This document shows, piece by piece, positions 26,540 to 36,042 of a stretch of DNA of 64,000 nt. The notes below the pieces were generated by a model. The model made no database searches. It was not told the DNA's origin and saw nothing but the letters and a program-made list of their open reading frames with translations. This DNA comes from Candidatus Poribacteria bacterium (GTDB taxonomy: Bacteria > Poribacteria > WGA-4E > WGA-3G). The stretch covers positions 2,307,864 through 2,371,863 of the forward strand of contig OY282386.1 of NCBI GenBank assembly GCA_958295945.1, read 5' to 3'. How positions within the stretch are numbered: the stretch's first letter is position 1; each line of letters starts with the position of its first letter. The position numbers and the translations under genes are program-made.

Positions 26540-27427
26540 TTAATTAAGTATAACACATGAATTTAGGTGTGTCAAACATATTTTTTGTATAGGGTGTGTA
26601 AAGTTTTTGTCACTAAAACATCCTGCGGCTATTGTGTCTGGATACCAGTCCTTTTCCCAAGTTTTGTTCTTTATCGGACATCTCAACTGAAGGATAGCAT
26701 TAAGCCCTTCATCTGTCCATCTCATAGATGCGCGTCTACACCTTTGTGCCACAACATGTTGGCCGGCACTCTCAATCACGCTACTGGTAATCTGATACCC
26801 TTTTTCTCTAAATGTTTTGGACTGCGGACGCTTGGCATGTTTTTGAAAATAGTCTGCTTCTCTTTCAAAGTTTTTTCTCTCTTCAGGATTTTCTGTCTCA
26901 AGCGCGCGGATGTGCGATACCACTTCAGGGATCCTCCCCTCAAAAAGAAGCGGTTCCACCTTTTGTGTCCACGCCTCTACCTTTTCAGTCGCAGGCTCTC
27001 CAAGTGCATATTTTGCAGCAGCGTCCAGATGCGATTTTGCGTGCATATAATCCACAATCTCAACCGCATTCGGAAAGGACTCATCCGAGTTGTTCCATAT
27101 CCATGGAGCACCATCACCGATAGACACAACTTCTTGCTTCATAATATCTTCTTGATAGATACCGCTACGGGGTGCTAACGCATATAAATCCTTCCCAGAT
27201 TGAGCGGCATTCTGACGATTGGCAGTCCAACGAGGACTTTCAGGACGCGCTCTGGAAGGACTATTCGGTCCCAGTTGTGGATAATCTCTATAAGGACAAC
27301 TGACTTTTGTTTCCTTCCACCCCTCTGGTGAGTTCGTCCGACATCCATCTGTGCTCACATACCACCGCTCATTGGCACCGAGGGTTGACATTCCACTTGT
27401 TCCAACACACGCAAATCTTTTGACCAT
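26540..27427 (-). CDS. ISKra4-type transposase, downstream frame
   Basis: Contains the conserved ISKra4 blocks RWYVSTDGCRTNSPEGWKE, VVSIGDGAPWIWN and EIVDYMHAKSHL, and QITSSVIESAGQHVV with the final acidic residue, giving the presumed DDE set. The frame lacks a stop before the terminal repeat and runs about 50 bases into flanking DNA, so the natural end has been lost or a -1/+1 reading provides it. Together with the split frame this suggests a decayed copy. Confidence 0.85.
   Translation of the reverse strand: MVKRFACVGTSGMSTLGANERWYVSTDGCRTNSPEGWKETKVSCPYRDYPQLGPNSPSRARPESPRWTANRQNAAQSGKDLYALAPRSGIYQEDIMKQEVVSIGDGAPWIWNNSDESFPNAVEIVDYMHAKSHLDAAAKYALGEPATEKVEAWTQKVEPLLFEGRIPEVVSHIRALETENPEERKNFEREADYFQKHAKRPQSKTFREKGYQITSSVIESAGQHVVAQRCRRASMRWTDEGLNAILQLRCPIKNKTWEKDWYPDTIAAGCFSDKNFTHPIQKICLTHLNSCVILN
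26547..26575 (-). promoter_or_regulatory. Consensus promoter of the tRNA(CAT)-tilS-hpt operon
   Basis: On the minus strand TTGACA (26575-26570), a 17-base gap and TATACT (26552-26547) precede the tRNA by about 19 bases. The ISKra4-type element ends only 16 bases beyond the -35 box, so the promoter is spared. Confidence 0.9.
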
Positions 27428-28047
27428 TCACGCACTTTCTTATGAACGGTCTTGTGGCTCACTATAACTCCCTGACGAGATAACTCCTCAGCGGCACTCC
27501 TAAAGTCAAAGTGTGCCGCAAAACGACACATCATTTCCGCAACACGATGCATGTATTTACCTTTCAACTGCTGCTTCGTATCCCAAGGTCTATGGTAGTG
27601 TTTCGCATCACAATGATACACCCAACGCGCAACACGAATAACACCACAGAGGGTCGTCCTCTGTCGTTCTCTCGGACGCCACGAACGACACGCTTTTTCA
27701 CACTTTGGACACGACACCGGCTCCGTCTCTTTTGCCGAAGCTTGATCGGACGCATGCAACGCTAACAACTTTTGTCCTAAGGCACGAGTGCCTTCTAAAA
27801 TATGTTGTTCTGCTTCAGAAAACGACAGAGAAGAATCACTGCCAAGATCTCCAACTAAATCGTGCATCTCGTCCACTAAGTTCTGTGCTGCTTCCGGATT
27901 TTCTTTGACTTCACAACTTGATAATGATGTCCTAAACATTGGTATCCTCTCTGATAAAAAAGGTATTTTAAGAAGGATACCATTTTTCTTAATACCAAGC
28001 AAGATCTGTATTCAGTTCATTATAGGGACAAAAACTTTACACACCCT
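26591..28047 (-). mobile_element. ISKra4-family insertion sequence, about 1457 bp
   Basis: Perfect 21-bp inverted repeats: AGGGTGTGTAAAGTTTTTGT begins at 26591 and its complement ends at 28047. The interior codes on the minus strand for an ISKra4-type transposase in two overlapping frames. No target duplication is visible in the flanks. Confidence 0.9.
27355..27939 (-). CDS. ISKra4-type transposase, upstream frame
   Basis: The ATG at 27939 follows GAGAGGATACCA; the longer frame from a TTG at 28002 is less likely. It has the family's N-terminal region with a Cys pair (SCPKCEKACRSW) and a helix-turn-helix segment (AAEELSRQGVIVSHKTVHKK). The frame ends at 27355 where the catalytic half continues in the next frame. 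It is either a programmed shift or a disabling mutation. Confidence 0.85.
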   Translation of the reverse strand: MFRTSLSSCEVKENPEAAQNLVDEMHDLVGDLGSDSSLSFSEAEQHILEGTRALGQKLLALHASDQASAKETEPVSCPKCEKACRSWRPRERQRTTLCGVIRVARWVYHCDAKHYHRPWDTKQQLKGKYMHRVAEMMCRFAAHFDFRSAAEELSRQGVIVSHKTVHKKVREWSKDLRVLEQVECQPSVPMSGGM

Positions 28048-28141
28048 CAGGTAGGTTTATTTAGTTTTCGGTTTTTCTTGCGTTTTTTTCACAAATGCTA
28101 AATAACCATGGTAGGTTGTGAAAACATCTTGAAATTAGATG

Positions 28142-28179
28142 CATAATATGTCATACTATTCATAATATGTCATACTATT
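28142..28179 (+). repeat. Two exact 19-bp tandem copies upstream of a lipoprotein gene
   Basis: CATAATATGTCATACTATT is repeated head to tail at 28142-28160 and 28161-28179, 80 bases before the next gene. It may be a duplicated -10/operator region (TATGTCATACT contains TATACT-like boxes). Confidence 0.8.
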
Positions 28180-28258
28180 AAAATCCATTCAACGCTAAAT
28201 TACACAAATAATAAGCATAGAATCACAATACCAACACAATTTTACTATGGAGGTTACA

Positions 28259-28750
28259 ATGAAGCTTCAAGGATTTTTGGCAATGACATGTATTGTCATT
28301 TTTGTATGTGCATTGAGCATCGGTTGTGAGCAAGCGTTTGGACCATTGATGTTTTCAATTGATGACACACTCATTCCAGATGATGTAGACAAGAACCTAC
28401 CTGAAATATCACCTGTAAGTAATTTTGAACACACGAGATACCGAATGCGAGTGGCAAGAGCTGTTTCTGATGACTCTAAACTAATAGAATTAAGAAGTTT
28501 TATCGGGGATCATGGTGAACGCGTAACAGTGAAAGTATACCTAAATCCTGCTCCGTTATCTAAGGCAGCAGATGGTATGTCCATTACGGGTTACAAAATA
28601 CTCAATGATGCGATCATTCTTGATGTCGTTGTAGTGAAAATCACAAAGGTCATAAATGAGACAACCACTTTATTAGAATATGAGGGGTTCATTGAAAAGA
28701 ATCTATCTCGTCCTGAAGTGGAGATCGTTTATCCTGATGAAGGTGCGTAG
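28259..28750 (+). CDS. Small predicted lipoprotein
   Basis: The ATG at 28259 follows GGAGGTTACA; an in-frame ATG at 28247 overlaps that ribosome binding site and is rejected. It encodes 163 aa with a lipoprotein signal (IVIFVCALSIGC, lipid on Cys23). The remainder is beta-rich (GDHGERVTVKVYLN, DAIILDVVVVKITKV) with no family I recognise. It is monocistronic. Confidence 0.72.
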   Translation: MKLQGFLAMTCIVIFVCALSIGCEQAFGPLMFSIDDTLIPDDVDKNLPEISPVSNFEHTRYRMRVARAVSDDSKLIELRSFIGDHGERVTVKVYLNPAPLSKAADGMSITGYKILNDAIILDVVVVKITKVINETTTLLEYEGFIEKNLSRPEVEIVYPDEGA

Positions 28751-29250
28751 AAAGGTTTAGTCAGTGGATGTAGATTGGACAGATTACGCGGATTTTTGAG
28801 TTTGATTTCCATAATTCCGTCACGAAGATTTAGGTTTTATCTTTGAATACGACCTAAAAACGTTTATTCTTAAAATCCATGTAATCCGTGATTCAGACGA
28901 ATAACGGTCGCTCTTACAAATGAAGATTAGGAAATAATTTGGGTAATTTGACTCCAAAGTCCAGCGCGCTTACAAAGCGCCAAATCAACGGTATGAATGC
29001 CTTTTGGCATTCCCCGCCTACAGGGTTTGTGAAATTTACAGTTGTCCGTTTAAGAAGTTAATCTTCATCGTGGATTGTCGGCGTTGAAAACCTCGCCTAC
29101 AAGTTTTGGGGTGATTAAGATTACCCGTTTAATAAATTAATCTTCACATGTAAGAGACGCAAGAAATTGCGCGACTACAAACATGGTTGGAATAATCGTG
29201 TTTACAAAACCCTCCAACAAGAGAGTATTAGAAACAGCAATATTTCTGTA
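28751..29250. other. Repeat-rich intergenic region
   Basis: No gene is supported. It contains fragments of dispersed repeats: CCGTTTAAGAAGTTAATCTTCA at about 29047 recurs with two changes at about 29138, alternating with segments such as CGCCTACA and ACAAAGCG. This looks like accumulated remnants of small palindromic elements. No terminator with a T run was found. Confidence 0.55.
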
Positions 29251-30660
29251 TCATCTTGATTTCCAATCTCCAGTGACTTCCTCAAATGGCGCGACTGGTT
29301 CAAATGCCTCGTCGTAATCACCACCATTGTGACTAACCTTACAAGAGCGGAGCCATTCGCGAAGGTTCTTGCGGGTTTGTCCCATACGTTCGCTTTGTTC
29401 GTTTGCCAAGTTAGTCGTTTCTGACCGGTCTTTAATCATATCAAAACACAAATCTTCGCCGCCATCACTCGATAGGTTCGTCAAGCATTTATAACGGTTG
29501 TCCATCATTGCGATGGTCGGTGCGTCGAACATTGCGTTTTTTCCACTGTTGAACCGATACGGAATCGGAGCAGGTCGTTCTGTCATGTTTCCTTTTATGG
29601 TCGGTAACAGACTGATGCCGTCAATCGGACGATTGTCTGGCATTTCATATTCCATTATCTCGGCGATTGTCGGGAAGTAATCCAACGTGCTACACGGCAT
29701 TTCGACCACACGTCCAGGGTCTGCATGACCTTGCCAGTGCAAGAATGCGGGTACACCTACACCACCGTCAAACAAAGATCGTTTTCGTCCGCGCAAACCA
29801 CCTGTTGATCCTCGGCTGCGTCCATTTCGACCTGCGCGACCTTCGGGACCGTTATCCGAACAGAACCATATCATAGTGTTTTGGGATACACCCCATGCTG
29901 CCAATGTGTGATATAATCGTCCCACCTGATCATCTATGGCAGTAATACAGCCGTAATAGTGTTGCTCATCTTCGCTGTAATCAGAATACATTGCGCGATA
30001 ATCAGGTCCGGCAACGACCGGAGTATGAGGTGCATGAAACCAGATTGTTGCAAAGAACGGTTCAACATCTTCAACTGCTTGTTCAATAAATGGGATCGCG
30101 CGGTCCATCAAGACCCGGGAATCACATCCATCCAGATTTTCCGTTGCCAGTTTTCCATTTTCGTAATACGGTGATGCCCAGGGACGGTCTAAACGCTTTC
30201 CGTTCCCTTGTATACCTACAGCGGGATCCCAAGTGGGAACTGCATACTCCGTAGCAAAAGACGTATCATAATCCCGCTCCCACGGCGGAGCGTAATTGCG
30301 TTTTGGATTACGATTCGGTTTCCCCGAATAATTCGTGTCTAGTGTGCCCAGATGCCATTTGCCAAAATGTCCGGTTGTATAGCCATAAGATTTTAACATT
30401 CGCGCCAGTGTAATTTCTTGTGCGGGTAAGTGTCCACGATTAGCATGTGTTACGCCATATCGAAAATAATGTCGTCCAGTTAAACACGTGCCTCGCGTTG
30501 GCGAGCACACCGGTCCTCCCGCATAAAATCGCGTAAATCGGATTCCATTGTTAGCCAGACGGTCCAAATTTGGAGTTTTGATTACTTCATTTCCGTTAAA
30601 TCCCACATCGCCATATCCGAGGTCGTCACACATCATTAATATTATATTAGGTGCTTTCAT
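29251..30660 (-). CDS. Sulfatase (formylglycine-dependent arylsulfatase family)
   Basis: A 469-aa protein of the alkaline-phosphatase-like fold. Metal ligands are in IILMMCDDLGYGD, and C52-S-P-T-R56 within VCSPTRGTCLTGR is the signature whose Cys is turned into formylglycine. WHLG and FCSDNGPEGR segments complete the active site. No signal peptide is seen, so it is cytoplasmic or uses another route. It is divergent from the ThuA-LamG gene, with which it may process sulfated polysaccharide. Confidence 0.93.
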   Translation of the reverse strand: MKAPNIILMMCDDLGYGDVGFNGNEVIKTPNLDRLANNGIRFTRFYAGGPVCSPTRGTCLTGRHYFRYGVTHANRGHLPAQEITLARMLKSYGYTTGHFGKWHLGTLDTNYSGKPNRNPKRNYAPPWERDYDTSFATEYAVPTWDPAVGIQGNGKRLDRPWASPYYENGKLATENLDGCDSRVLMDRAIPFIEQAVEDVEPFFATIWFHAPHTPVVAGPDYRAMYSDYSEDEQHYYGCITAIDDQVGRLYHTLAAWGVSQNTMIWFCSDNGPEGRAGRNGRSRGSTGGLRGRKRSLFDGGVGVPAFLHWQGHADPGRVVEMPCSTLDYFPTIAEIMEYEMPDNRPIDGISLLPTIKGNMTERPAPIPYRFNSGKNAMFDAPTIAMMDNRYKCLTNLSSDGGEDLCFDMIKDRSETTNLANEQSERMGQTRKNLREWLRSCKVSHNGGDYDEAFEPVAPFEEVTGDWKSR

Positions 30661-30842
30661 TTATAGTCTCCGTTTCTGTCCACTGTTCAGCATTCAGGTT
30701 CTATCTATATTCATGGTCAATTTAATGTTGATCGACAGGCAATTTGTAAAGCGTTTGCTATGATAGATATAATCTACACGAAACCTGAATTAATGTCAAA
30801 CCTCTTTATGTATGAACCAGAGGCATTCGGTCTGTCTTTGTA

Positions 30843-30871
30843 TTGACATTTTTTCTTAGACCTTTTATACT
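30843..30871 (+). promoter_or_regulatory. Consensus promoter of the ThuA-LamG gene
   Basis: TTGACA at 30843-30848 and TATACT at 30866-30871 with a 17-base gap. The leader to the ATG at 30955 is about 75 nt, with GGGAGAAAC as the ribosome binding region. Confidence 0.85.
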
Positions 30872-30954
30872 CTTGCTAACCGAACATTTGTCTGAAGGCA
30901 GCTTCATTAACACAACATAGCAAACCTAATCTATTCATTCGGGAGAAACAATAT

Positions 30955-33900
30955 ATGACAAGACCACACTTCTCAATTAACGTTTCGTGGCATTTTCCGA
31001 GGCGAGTCTCAATTTATTTACTGGGCATTCTGATTGCACTCGCTTTGTCGGCATCCATCGTTTATGCACAACCCCATCTCGTCTTCGTGGTGGGTGAAGG
31101 TGAGTATCGTTCCGAAGTAACGATGCCTGCGTTAGCGCAGGTATTGAAAGAACACTACGGTTTCCGGACTACAGTTCTCATAGATAATGAACTTCATGGC
31201 GGTGATGGGAACAACATTGATGGACTTGAAGTCCTTGAAACCGCTGACCTACTCGTTTTGTATCTGCGCTTCCGTCAACTCCCTGATGATCAACTTACGT
31301 CGCTGCAAAAATACATTGACCGTGGTGGTCCCATTGTAGCTTTCCGCACAACAACGCACGCCTTTGCTTACGATGGAGATGATCCGCGATCGGAGTTGTG
31401 GAACAGTTTTGGTGCCCGCGAACTCGGTGCGCCGTGGATATATCATTACGGACACGGTGCGAGTACCGATGCTACAACCGTTGGTGAACATCCAATACTT
31501 GCAGGTGTGCGTCCTGAATTCCATGTCCGATCTTGGACTTACCATGTGCGTCCCGATTATCCACCGAAAGATGCTAAAATCTTGGTGCAAGGACGACCTG
31601 TACTTCCCGAAGGGGAACGCGGTGGGGATGAGACGGTCAATCCTATCGCTTGGACGCATACACACTCAGGAGGCGGACGTGTGTTCACAACGACGATGGG
31701 ACATCCAGAGGACTTCAGTGTGAGCGATTTTCGTCGGTTGATTGTCAACGGAGTCTATTGGTGTCTTGAAAGCGAAGCACCGCAACGATATGCTCCTGGT
31801 TGGCGTACTAAAACCGGAGAACGGTGGCGAGATATGGATTATGGACCATTCATCTCCACTGCCGTTGCCGCGAATGACAATAACCTTACCTACAAAGGGC
31901 TTGTTATTCCACTTACTCCTGATCATACTGGTGGTGCAGTAGCGTTTGACACTGACCTGTTACGCTATTCCGCAGGTTGGATAGATGGACTGATCGACTT
32001 CGCAGATGTTGAATTTAACGGTTGGCATCAGAGTTATCCATCTATAGAAGGAAAACTACTATGGGAAAATAAGGTGGGACCTGGCTGGGCAAAGGAGGAC
32101 AGTTTTGAGGATACACGTCCCGTTCTCTTTGGTCCATTACCCAGAGATTGGGCACATTGGAAGGGATTATATCTTCATGAGGATAAGGTTATTCTGTCTT
32201 ATACGGTTGGAACTCGCTCGGTGCTGGAAACGCCCTCACTTGAAAGCGGAGAAAAAGCGGACGCTTTTGCCAGAACTTTCCATCTCGGTCCATCCACATC
32301 AAGGACACTTGTTCGTATTGCAACAATGACTGAAGGCACAACAATTCTTTTACCCAAATTGTCACGTGGTGCTGCCATCGCTCTGTGTCCACAGGGTACA
32401 GAAGCTGGTGCCCCCGGCAGTCTTCTCGCTGCGTTGGTTGACGCACCAAAAGAAACACATTTGGAGATAGTGAATGAGGAAATACGCGTTAGGTTCCCGG
32501 CATCTCAAGAATCCATTTCAGCTAAAATTCTGATCACCTCAGCAGTCCATGGGACACTTGACATAGACGCATGGAAAGAATTTGTTGAAACTTCCCTTCC
32601 TGTAATAGACCTAACGACATTGATCAAAGGTGGACCGCAACGCTGGACAGAGAAATTAAATACGACAGGACACACCGATGTCCAGCAAAGACTTAGACTG
32701 GAAACGCGAAAAATAGACCCCGGAACAACGACTTTGAGACTTGAAATAGATGGATACATCCCAAAAGTGCTTTCAATGGATGACCTCTCTCCTGCTCCCG
32801 GTGCTGTTGCCAATGCAGATCAGTACTTCGCTGTCTTGGTCCCATCTTCCAGCACTAACAAGTCCGCGTCTGCATTGGAACATAAAGATGATCCGACTTT
32901 GGTTGGACACTGGCGTTTTGACGAGGGTGAAGGTTCACAAACCGTAAGTGCCGCTCAGGAGAAGCAAACAATCTCCCTAGATGGTGTTCACTGGGAAGAT
33001 GGACCGCAGGACAAATGCCTTGTATTTAGTGGTGATGCGGAAGCTCGTTTTGACCAAGACTTTGCACTTGATTTTGATACTACCGACCTGAGCTTTTCTG
33101 CATGGATTAACACAGCGGATGATGGCACAATCTTCGCTGAAACACTTGATGAACCAGAGTGGGTACCGAACGGCAAAACCTTTTTTATTCGAGGTGGACA
33201 ATTAGCATTTGATATCGGTTGGGTCGGTGTCATCACAAGTAATACAGGAGAGGGTAAATCAGTCGTTGATGGTATTTGGCATCATGTCGGATTGACGTGG
33301 CAACATCAAACTGGCAAAGTGAAGTTGTTTTTGGACGGAGAAATTGTTGCCGAAGGTGCACTCAAGCCAGAAGATGAATTGGAAGATGACATATTACGAC
33401 TCGGATTCACTGCAGAAAATTTCCCAGAATCTCCTCGGTTAGAAGGGAAACTTGATGAACTGCATCTCTACAACCGCGTCCTCTCTTATGACGAGATGCA
33501 CAAACTTTATCAAAGTCTTCAAGAATCACCTCTGATTGCTGCGGCTCTGTTAGAACCGATTGAGGGTGCGAAATGGACACTCAACTCTGACAGTGTCACC
33601 CTACATCTATCAACAGACACTACTGCATCGGTTCTAACCTGGGATGGCAATGAACAGACGCTTCCAGATTTTGCCAAGATAGCGGTAAATGATGGACGCG
33701 ATCCTTACCAACCGTTCGCTGTTGATAAGATAGATTGGCCTGAACAGAATCCGTGGGATTCGTGGATACGTTTCGGAGGGTTTGACTTCTTCCCAGATGG
33801 TAATCGTGCTGCACTTTCTACTTGGAACGGAGATGTCTGGACAGTTACAGGACTGAACGATGCTTCGGATACGCTCACTTGGCAACGAATCGCTACTGGA

Positions 33901-35064
33901 CTGAATCAACCGCTCGGTCTTAAAATAGTTGATGAACAAATTTATGTTGCCGGACGGGATCAGATAACACGTCTCATTGATCTCAACGGAGACGGTGAAA
34001 CTGATTTCTACGAGAACTTCAACAACGATGTTTACAACAGTGAACACTTCCACGAACAGGTTATGGACTTACAGACTGATGAAGCTGGCAACTTCTACTT
34101 CATGAAATCTGCACGGCATGGATTACCCGCTCAACACCCACATCACGGTACACTTGTTAGAGTATCGTCAGATGGAAAGAAATCCGACGTACTCGCCTAC
34201 GGATTTCGTGCATCAAATGGACTTGGGATTAGTCCTGGACCTACATTCTACGGCACAGATCAGGAAGGTTTCTGGATGCCTGCCAACAGACTGAACCGTA
34301 TCACTGACCACGGTAAATTCTACGGAAATCTATGGGGATGGCACCCACCCGGTGGTCCACCTGATAGTTATGAACCGCCTCTCTGTTGGGTGGCTCCTTT
34401 TGTTGACCGTTCTCCCGCAACATTAGTCTGGGTTCCCACTGATATGTGGGGTGACATGGGTGATTCTCTACTCTCAGTCAGTTATGGCACGGGGAAAGTA
34501 TACGCGGTTCTTCAGCAAGAGATAGGGGAAACTGTACAAGGTGCTCTCACCGAAATGGGTTTGGAATTCCCCACAGGTGTGATGCGCGGTCGATTCCATC
34601 CGATTAGTGGCGACCTTTATATTGCGGGTCTATTCGGTTGGTCGTCAGAAAAACAGAAAGACACTGGTTTCTACCGAATACGCATGACAGGTGCTCCACT
34701 GCGTACCCCCAAATCGTTCCGCGCTGTCAAAGATGGTCTAATCATTGATTTCTACACTCCACTTGAGGAAGAATCCGTAGCAAATTTAGAAAACTGGCGG
34801 GTACAGAGTTGGGAGTATCGTTGGTCTAAGAACTACGGTTCACCACAGTTGAAACGTTCTGGTGAGGAAGGAAGAGACGAACACCCAGTCCAATCTGCAA
34901 CACTCTCTGAGGATGGAAAGACTGTTTTTCTCAAAGTCCCGACACTTACACCTACCATGCAGTTTCATGTTGATATTAAGGGTAACTTTGCTGATGGTGT
35001 GCCTTTGGATTGTTATTTACATGGGACAATACTGGTGCTGGAAGAGGAGCATGACACTGAGTGA
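30955..35064 (+). CDS. Secreted ThuA / DUF6797-like / LamG / propeller multidomain protein
   Basis: A 1369-aa exported protein (signal segment SIYLLGILIALALSASIVYA). Residues about 35-275 are a ThuA-like class I glutamine-amidotransferase fold (HLVFVVGEGEYRSEVTMPAL). About 290-530 resemble DUF6797 (YSAGWIDGLIDFADVEFNGW). About 645-855 are a LamG/concanavalin lectin domain (LVGHWRFDEGEG, WHHVGLTW, LDELHLYNR). About 930-1260 form a six-blade sugar-dehydrogenase-like propeller (GLNQPLGLKI, RASNGLGISPGPTFYGTDQEG). This order is typical of large planctomycete-type proteins for carbohydrate degradation. Its substrate is unknown; the sulfatase next door suggests sulfated glycan. Confidence 0.85.
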   Translation: MTRPHFSINVSWHFPRRVSIYLLGILIALALSASIVYAQPHLVFVVGEGEYRSEVTMPALAQVLKEHYGFRTTVLIDNELHGGDGNNIDGLEVLETADLLVLYLRFRQLPDDQLTSLQKYIDRGGPIVAFRTTTHAFAYDGDDPRSELWNSFGARELGAPWIYHYGHGASTDATTVGEHPILAGVRPEFHVRSWTYHVRPDYPPKDAKILVQGRPVLPEGERGGDETVNPIAWTHTHSGGGRVFTTTMGHPEDFSVSDFRRLIVNGVYWCLESEAPQRYAPGWRTKTGERWRDMDYGPFISTAVAANDNNLTYKGLVIPLTPDHTGGAVAFDTDLLRYSAGWIDGLIDFADVEFNGWHQSYPSIEGKLLWENKVGPGWAKEDSFEDTRPVLFGPLPRDWAHWKGLYLHEDKVILSYTVGTRSVLETPSLESGEKADAFARTFHLGPSTSRTLVRIATMTEGTTILLPKLSRGAAIALCPQGTEAGAPGSLLAALVDAPKETHLEIVNEEIRVRFPASQESISAKILITSAVHGTLDIDAWKEFVETSLPVIDLTTLIKGGPQRWTEKLNTTGHTDVQQRLRLETRKIDPGTTTLRLEIDGYIPKVLSMDDLSPAPGAVANADQYFAVLVPSSSTNKSASALEHKDDPTLVGHWRFDEGEGSQTVSAAQEKQTISLDGVHWEDGPQDKCLVFSGDAEARFDQDFALDFDTTDLSFSAWINTADDGTIFAETLDEPEWVPNGKTFFIRGGQLAFDIGWVGVITSNTGEGKSVVDGIWHHVGLTWQHQTGKVKLFLDGEIVAEGALKPEDELEDDILRLGFTAENFPESPRLEGKLDELHLYNRVLSYDEMHKLYQSLQESPLIAAALLEPIEGAKWTLNSDSVTLHLSTDTTASVLTWDGNEQTLPDFAKIAVNDGRDPYQPFAVDKIDWPEQNPWDSWIRFGGFDFFPDGNRAALSTWNGDVWTVTGLNDASDTLTWQRIATGLNQPLGLKIVDEQIYVAGRDQITRLIDLNGDGETDFYENFNNDVYNSEHFHEQVMDLQTDEAGNFYFMKSARHGLPAQHPHHGTLVRVSSDGKKSDVLAYGFRASNGLGISPGPTFYGTDQEGFWMPANRLNRITDHGKFYGNLWGWHPPGGPPDSYEPPLCWVAPFVDRSPATLVWVPTDMWGDMGDSLLSVSYGTGKVYAVLQQEIGETVQGALTEMGLEFPTGVMRGRFHPISGDLYIAGLFGWSSEKQKDTGFYRIRMTGAPLRTPKSFRAVKDGLIIDFYTPLEEESVANLENWRVQSWEYRWSKNYGSPQLKRSGEEGRDEHPVQSATLSEDGKTVFLKVPTLTPTMQFHVDIKGNFADGVPLDCYLHGTILVLEEEHDTE

Positions 35065-35142
35065 ACTCAGCGCGAACGATTTTCAGTACGGTTAGAAAAC
35101 CAAATCATTTACGTAGATTTATAGTGAATTATACATGCTCAC

Positions 35143-35208
35143 TGTAGGAGTGAGGTCCGAATCGCTATTAAGTCCAATGTTAGTCAGAAATCGGAGTTCC
35201 CTTCTACA
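35143..35208. repeat. Imperfect hairpin related to the core of the 145-bp MITE
   Basis: TGTAGGAGTGAGGTCCGAAT pairs imperfectly with AAATCGGAGTTCCCTTCTACA at the other end. The arms match the inner hairpin of the element at 17227-17371, but the outer repeats are absent. It lies in the 289-base gap after the ThuA-LamG gene. Confidence 0.6.
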
Positions 35209-35353
35209 ATCCAACAATGTAGAATAAATTGTAAAACCTACTACGGCACTCAATCGTCTGTATAAGAAACGTATTGACAAATCCACTCATATGTTTTACA
35301 TTTTAACAAACAATCAGACTGAAACATGATGAAGATTGAAGGAGGATAAATCC

Positions 35354-35761
35354 ATGAATGGCATTGAAAAAGTCGTAAAACACTTGGAAATGACACAAGC
35401 CATTATAAACCGTTTAGGACGAAACAGTGTCCTCTTAAAAAGCTGGAGTATGACAATTCTCGTTGCAGCAATGGTCTTAATCGCCAGAGAAGACTTACAA
35501 AATCCATTTCTTGTATTGGTTCTATTCTTTCCTATCACTGGGTTTTGGATTTTGGACGGTTACTTTCTCTGGCAGGAGCGTTTGTGCCGACAAGTCTATG
35601 ACGATATCCGAGAGCAAACTGACACCGATTTCAAGATGGATCTTGGTAAACACAATAATAAACCAAAGTGTAATTGGATCTCAGCGATTTTTTCAGTTAC
35701 ACTCATTATTTTTTATCTGATAGAGGTACTATTTGTCGGTGCAATTGCGTATTTCTTCTAA
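35354..35761 (+). CDS. Small membrane protein of unknown function
   Basis: The ATG at 35354 follows AGGAGGATAAATCC; the upstream ATG at 35336 overlaps this site. It encodes 135 aa with a short helical N-terminus (IEKVVKHLEMTQAIINRLG), two adjacent membrane helices (about 30-70, SMTILVAAMVLIA and VLVLFFPITGFWILDG), a charged inside segment and a third helix (IFSVTLIIFYLIEVLFVGAIAYFF). Similar small proteins occur widely, but I know no proven function. A TTGACA at 35274 with a weak -10 near 35297 could be its promoter. Confidence 0.75.
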   Translation: MNGIEKVVKHLEMTQAIINRLGRNSVLLKSWSMTILVAAMVLIAREDLQNPFLVLVLFFPITGFWILDGYFLWQERLCRQVYDDIREQTDTDFKMDLGKHNNKPKCNWISAIFSVTLIIFYLIEVLFVGAIAYFF

Positions 35762-35799
35762 TTGATAAATTGTTATGAGACATGCATTTATCAATTTTG
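35760..35799 (+). terminator. AT-rich hairpin after the small membrane protein gene
   Basis: AATTGATAAAT pairs exactly with ATTTATCAATT, followed by TTT. All-A/T stems terminate weakly, so the role is uncertain. Confidence 0.45.
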
Positions 35800-36042
35800 A
35801 TTGGGATAATATTTTGCGCGTTAATCAAGGTCGCAATAACTGGGTTGCTTAAGGTAGTTATCCAGCAGCACGTTTCGTTGATAGTGCCTAAAATCCACGC
35901 CATTTATGTCATCCACCCTGATATTTAGAGATATTAAACTGGGATTTCTCACAATGTTTTTTATACTACTAACAATCAATATTTAGAAGGGATAGTGTTA
36001 TGAAATGCGATTTGATTTTTTAGATTTTTCTTGACTTTTCGG
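35800..36042. other. Intergenic region before the IS4-like transposase
   Basis: Nothing coding. It presumably includes one end of the insertion sequence, but I could not identify terminal inverted repeats or a target duplication on either side of the transposase gene. Confidence 0.4.

Noticed and set aside
26567-27178. 203-codon plus-strand frame
   Set aside because: It is the antisense of the ISKra4-type transposase gene, with its codon pattern explained by the other strand.
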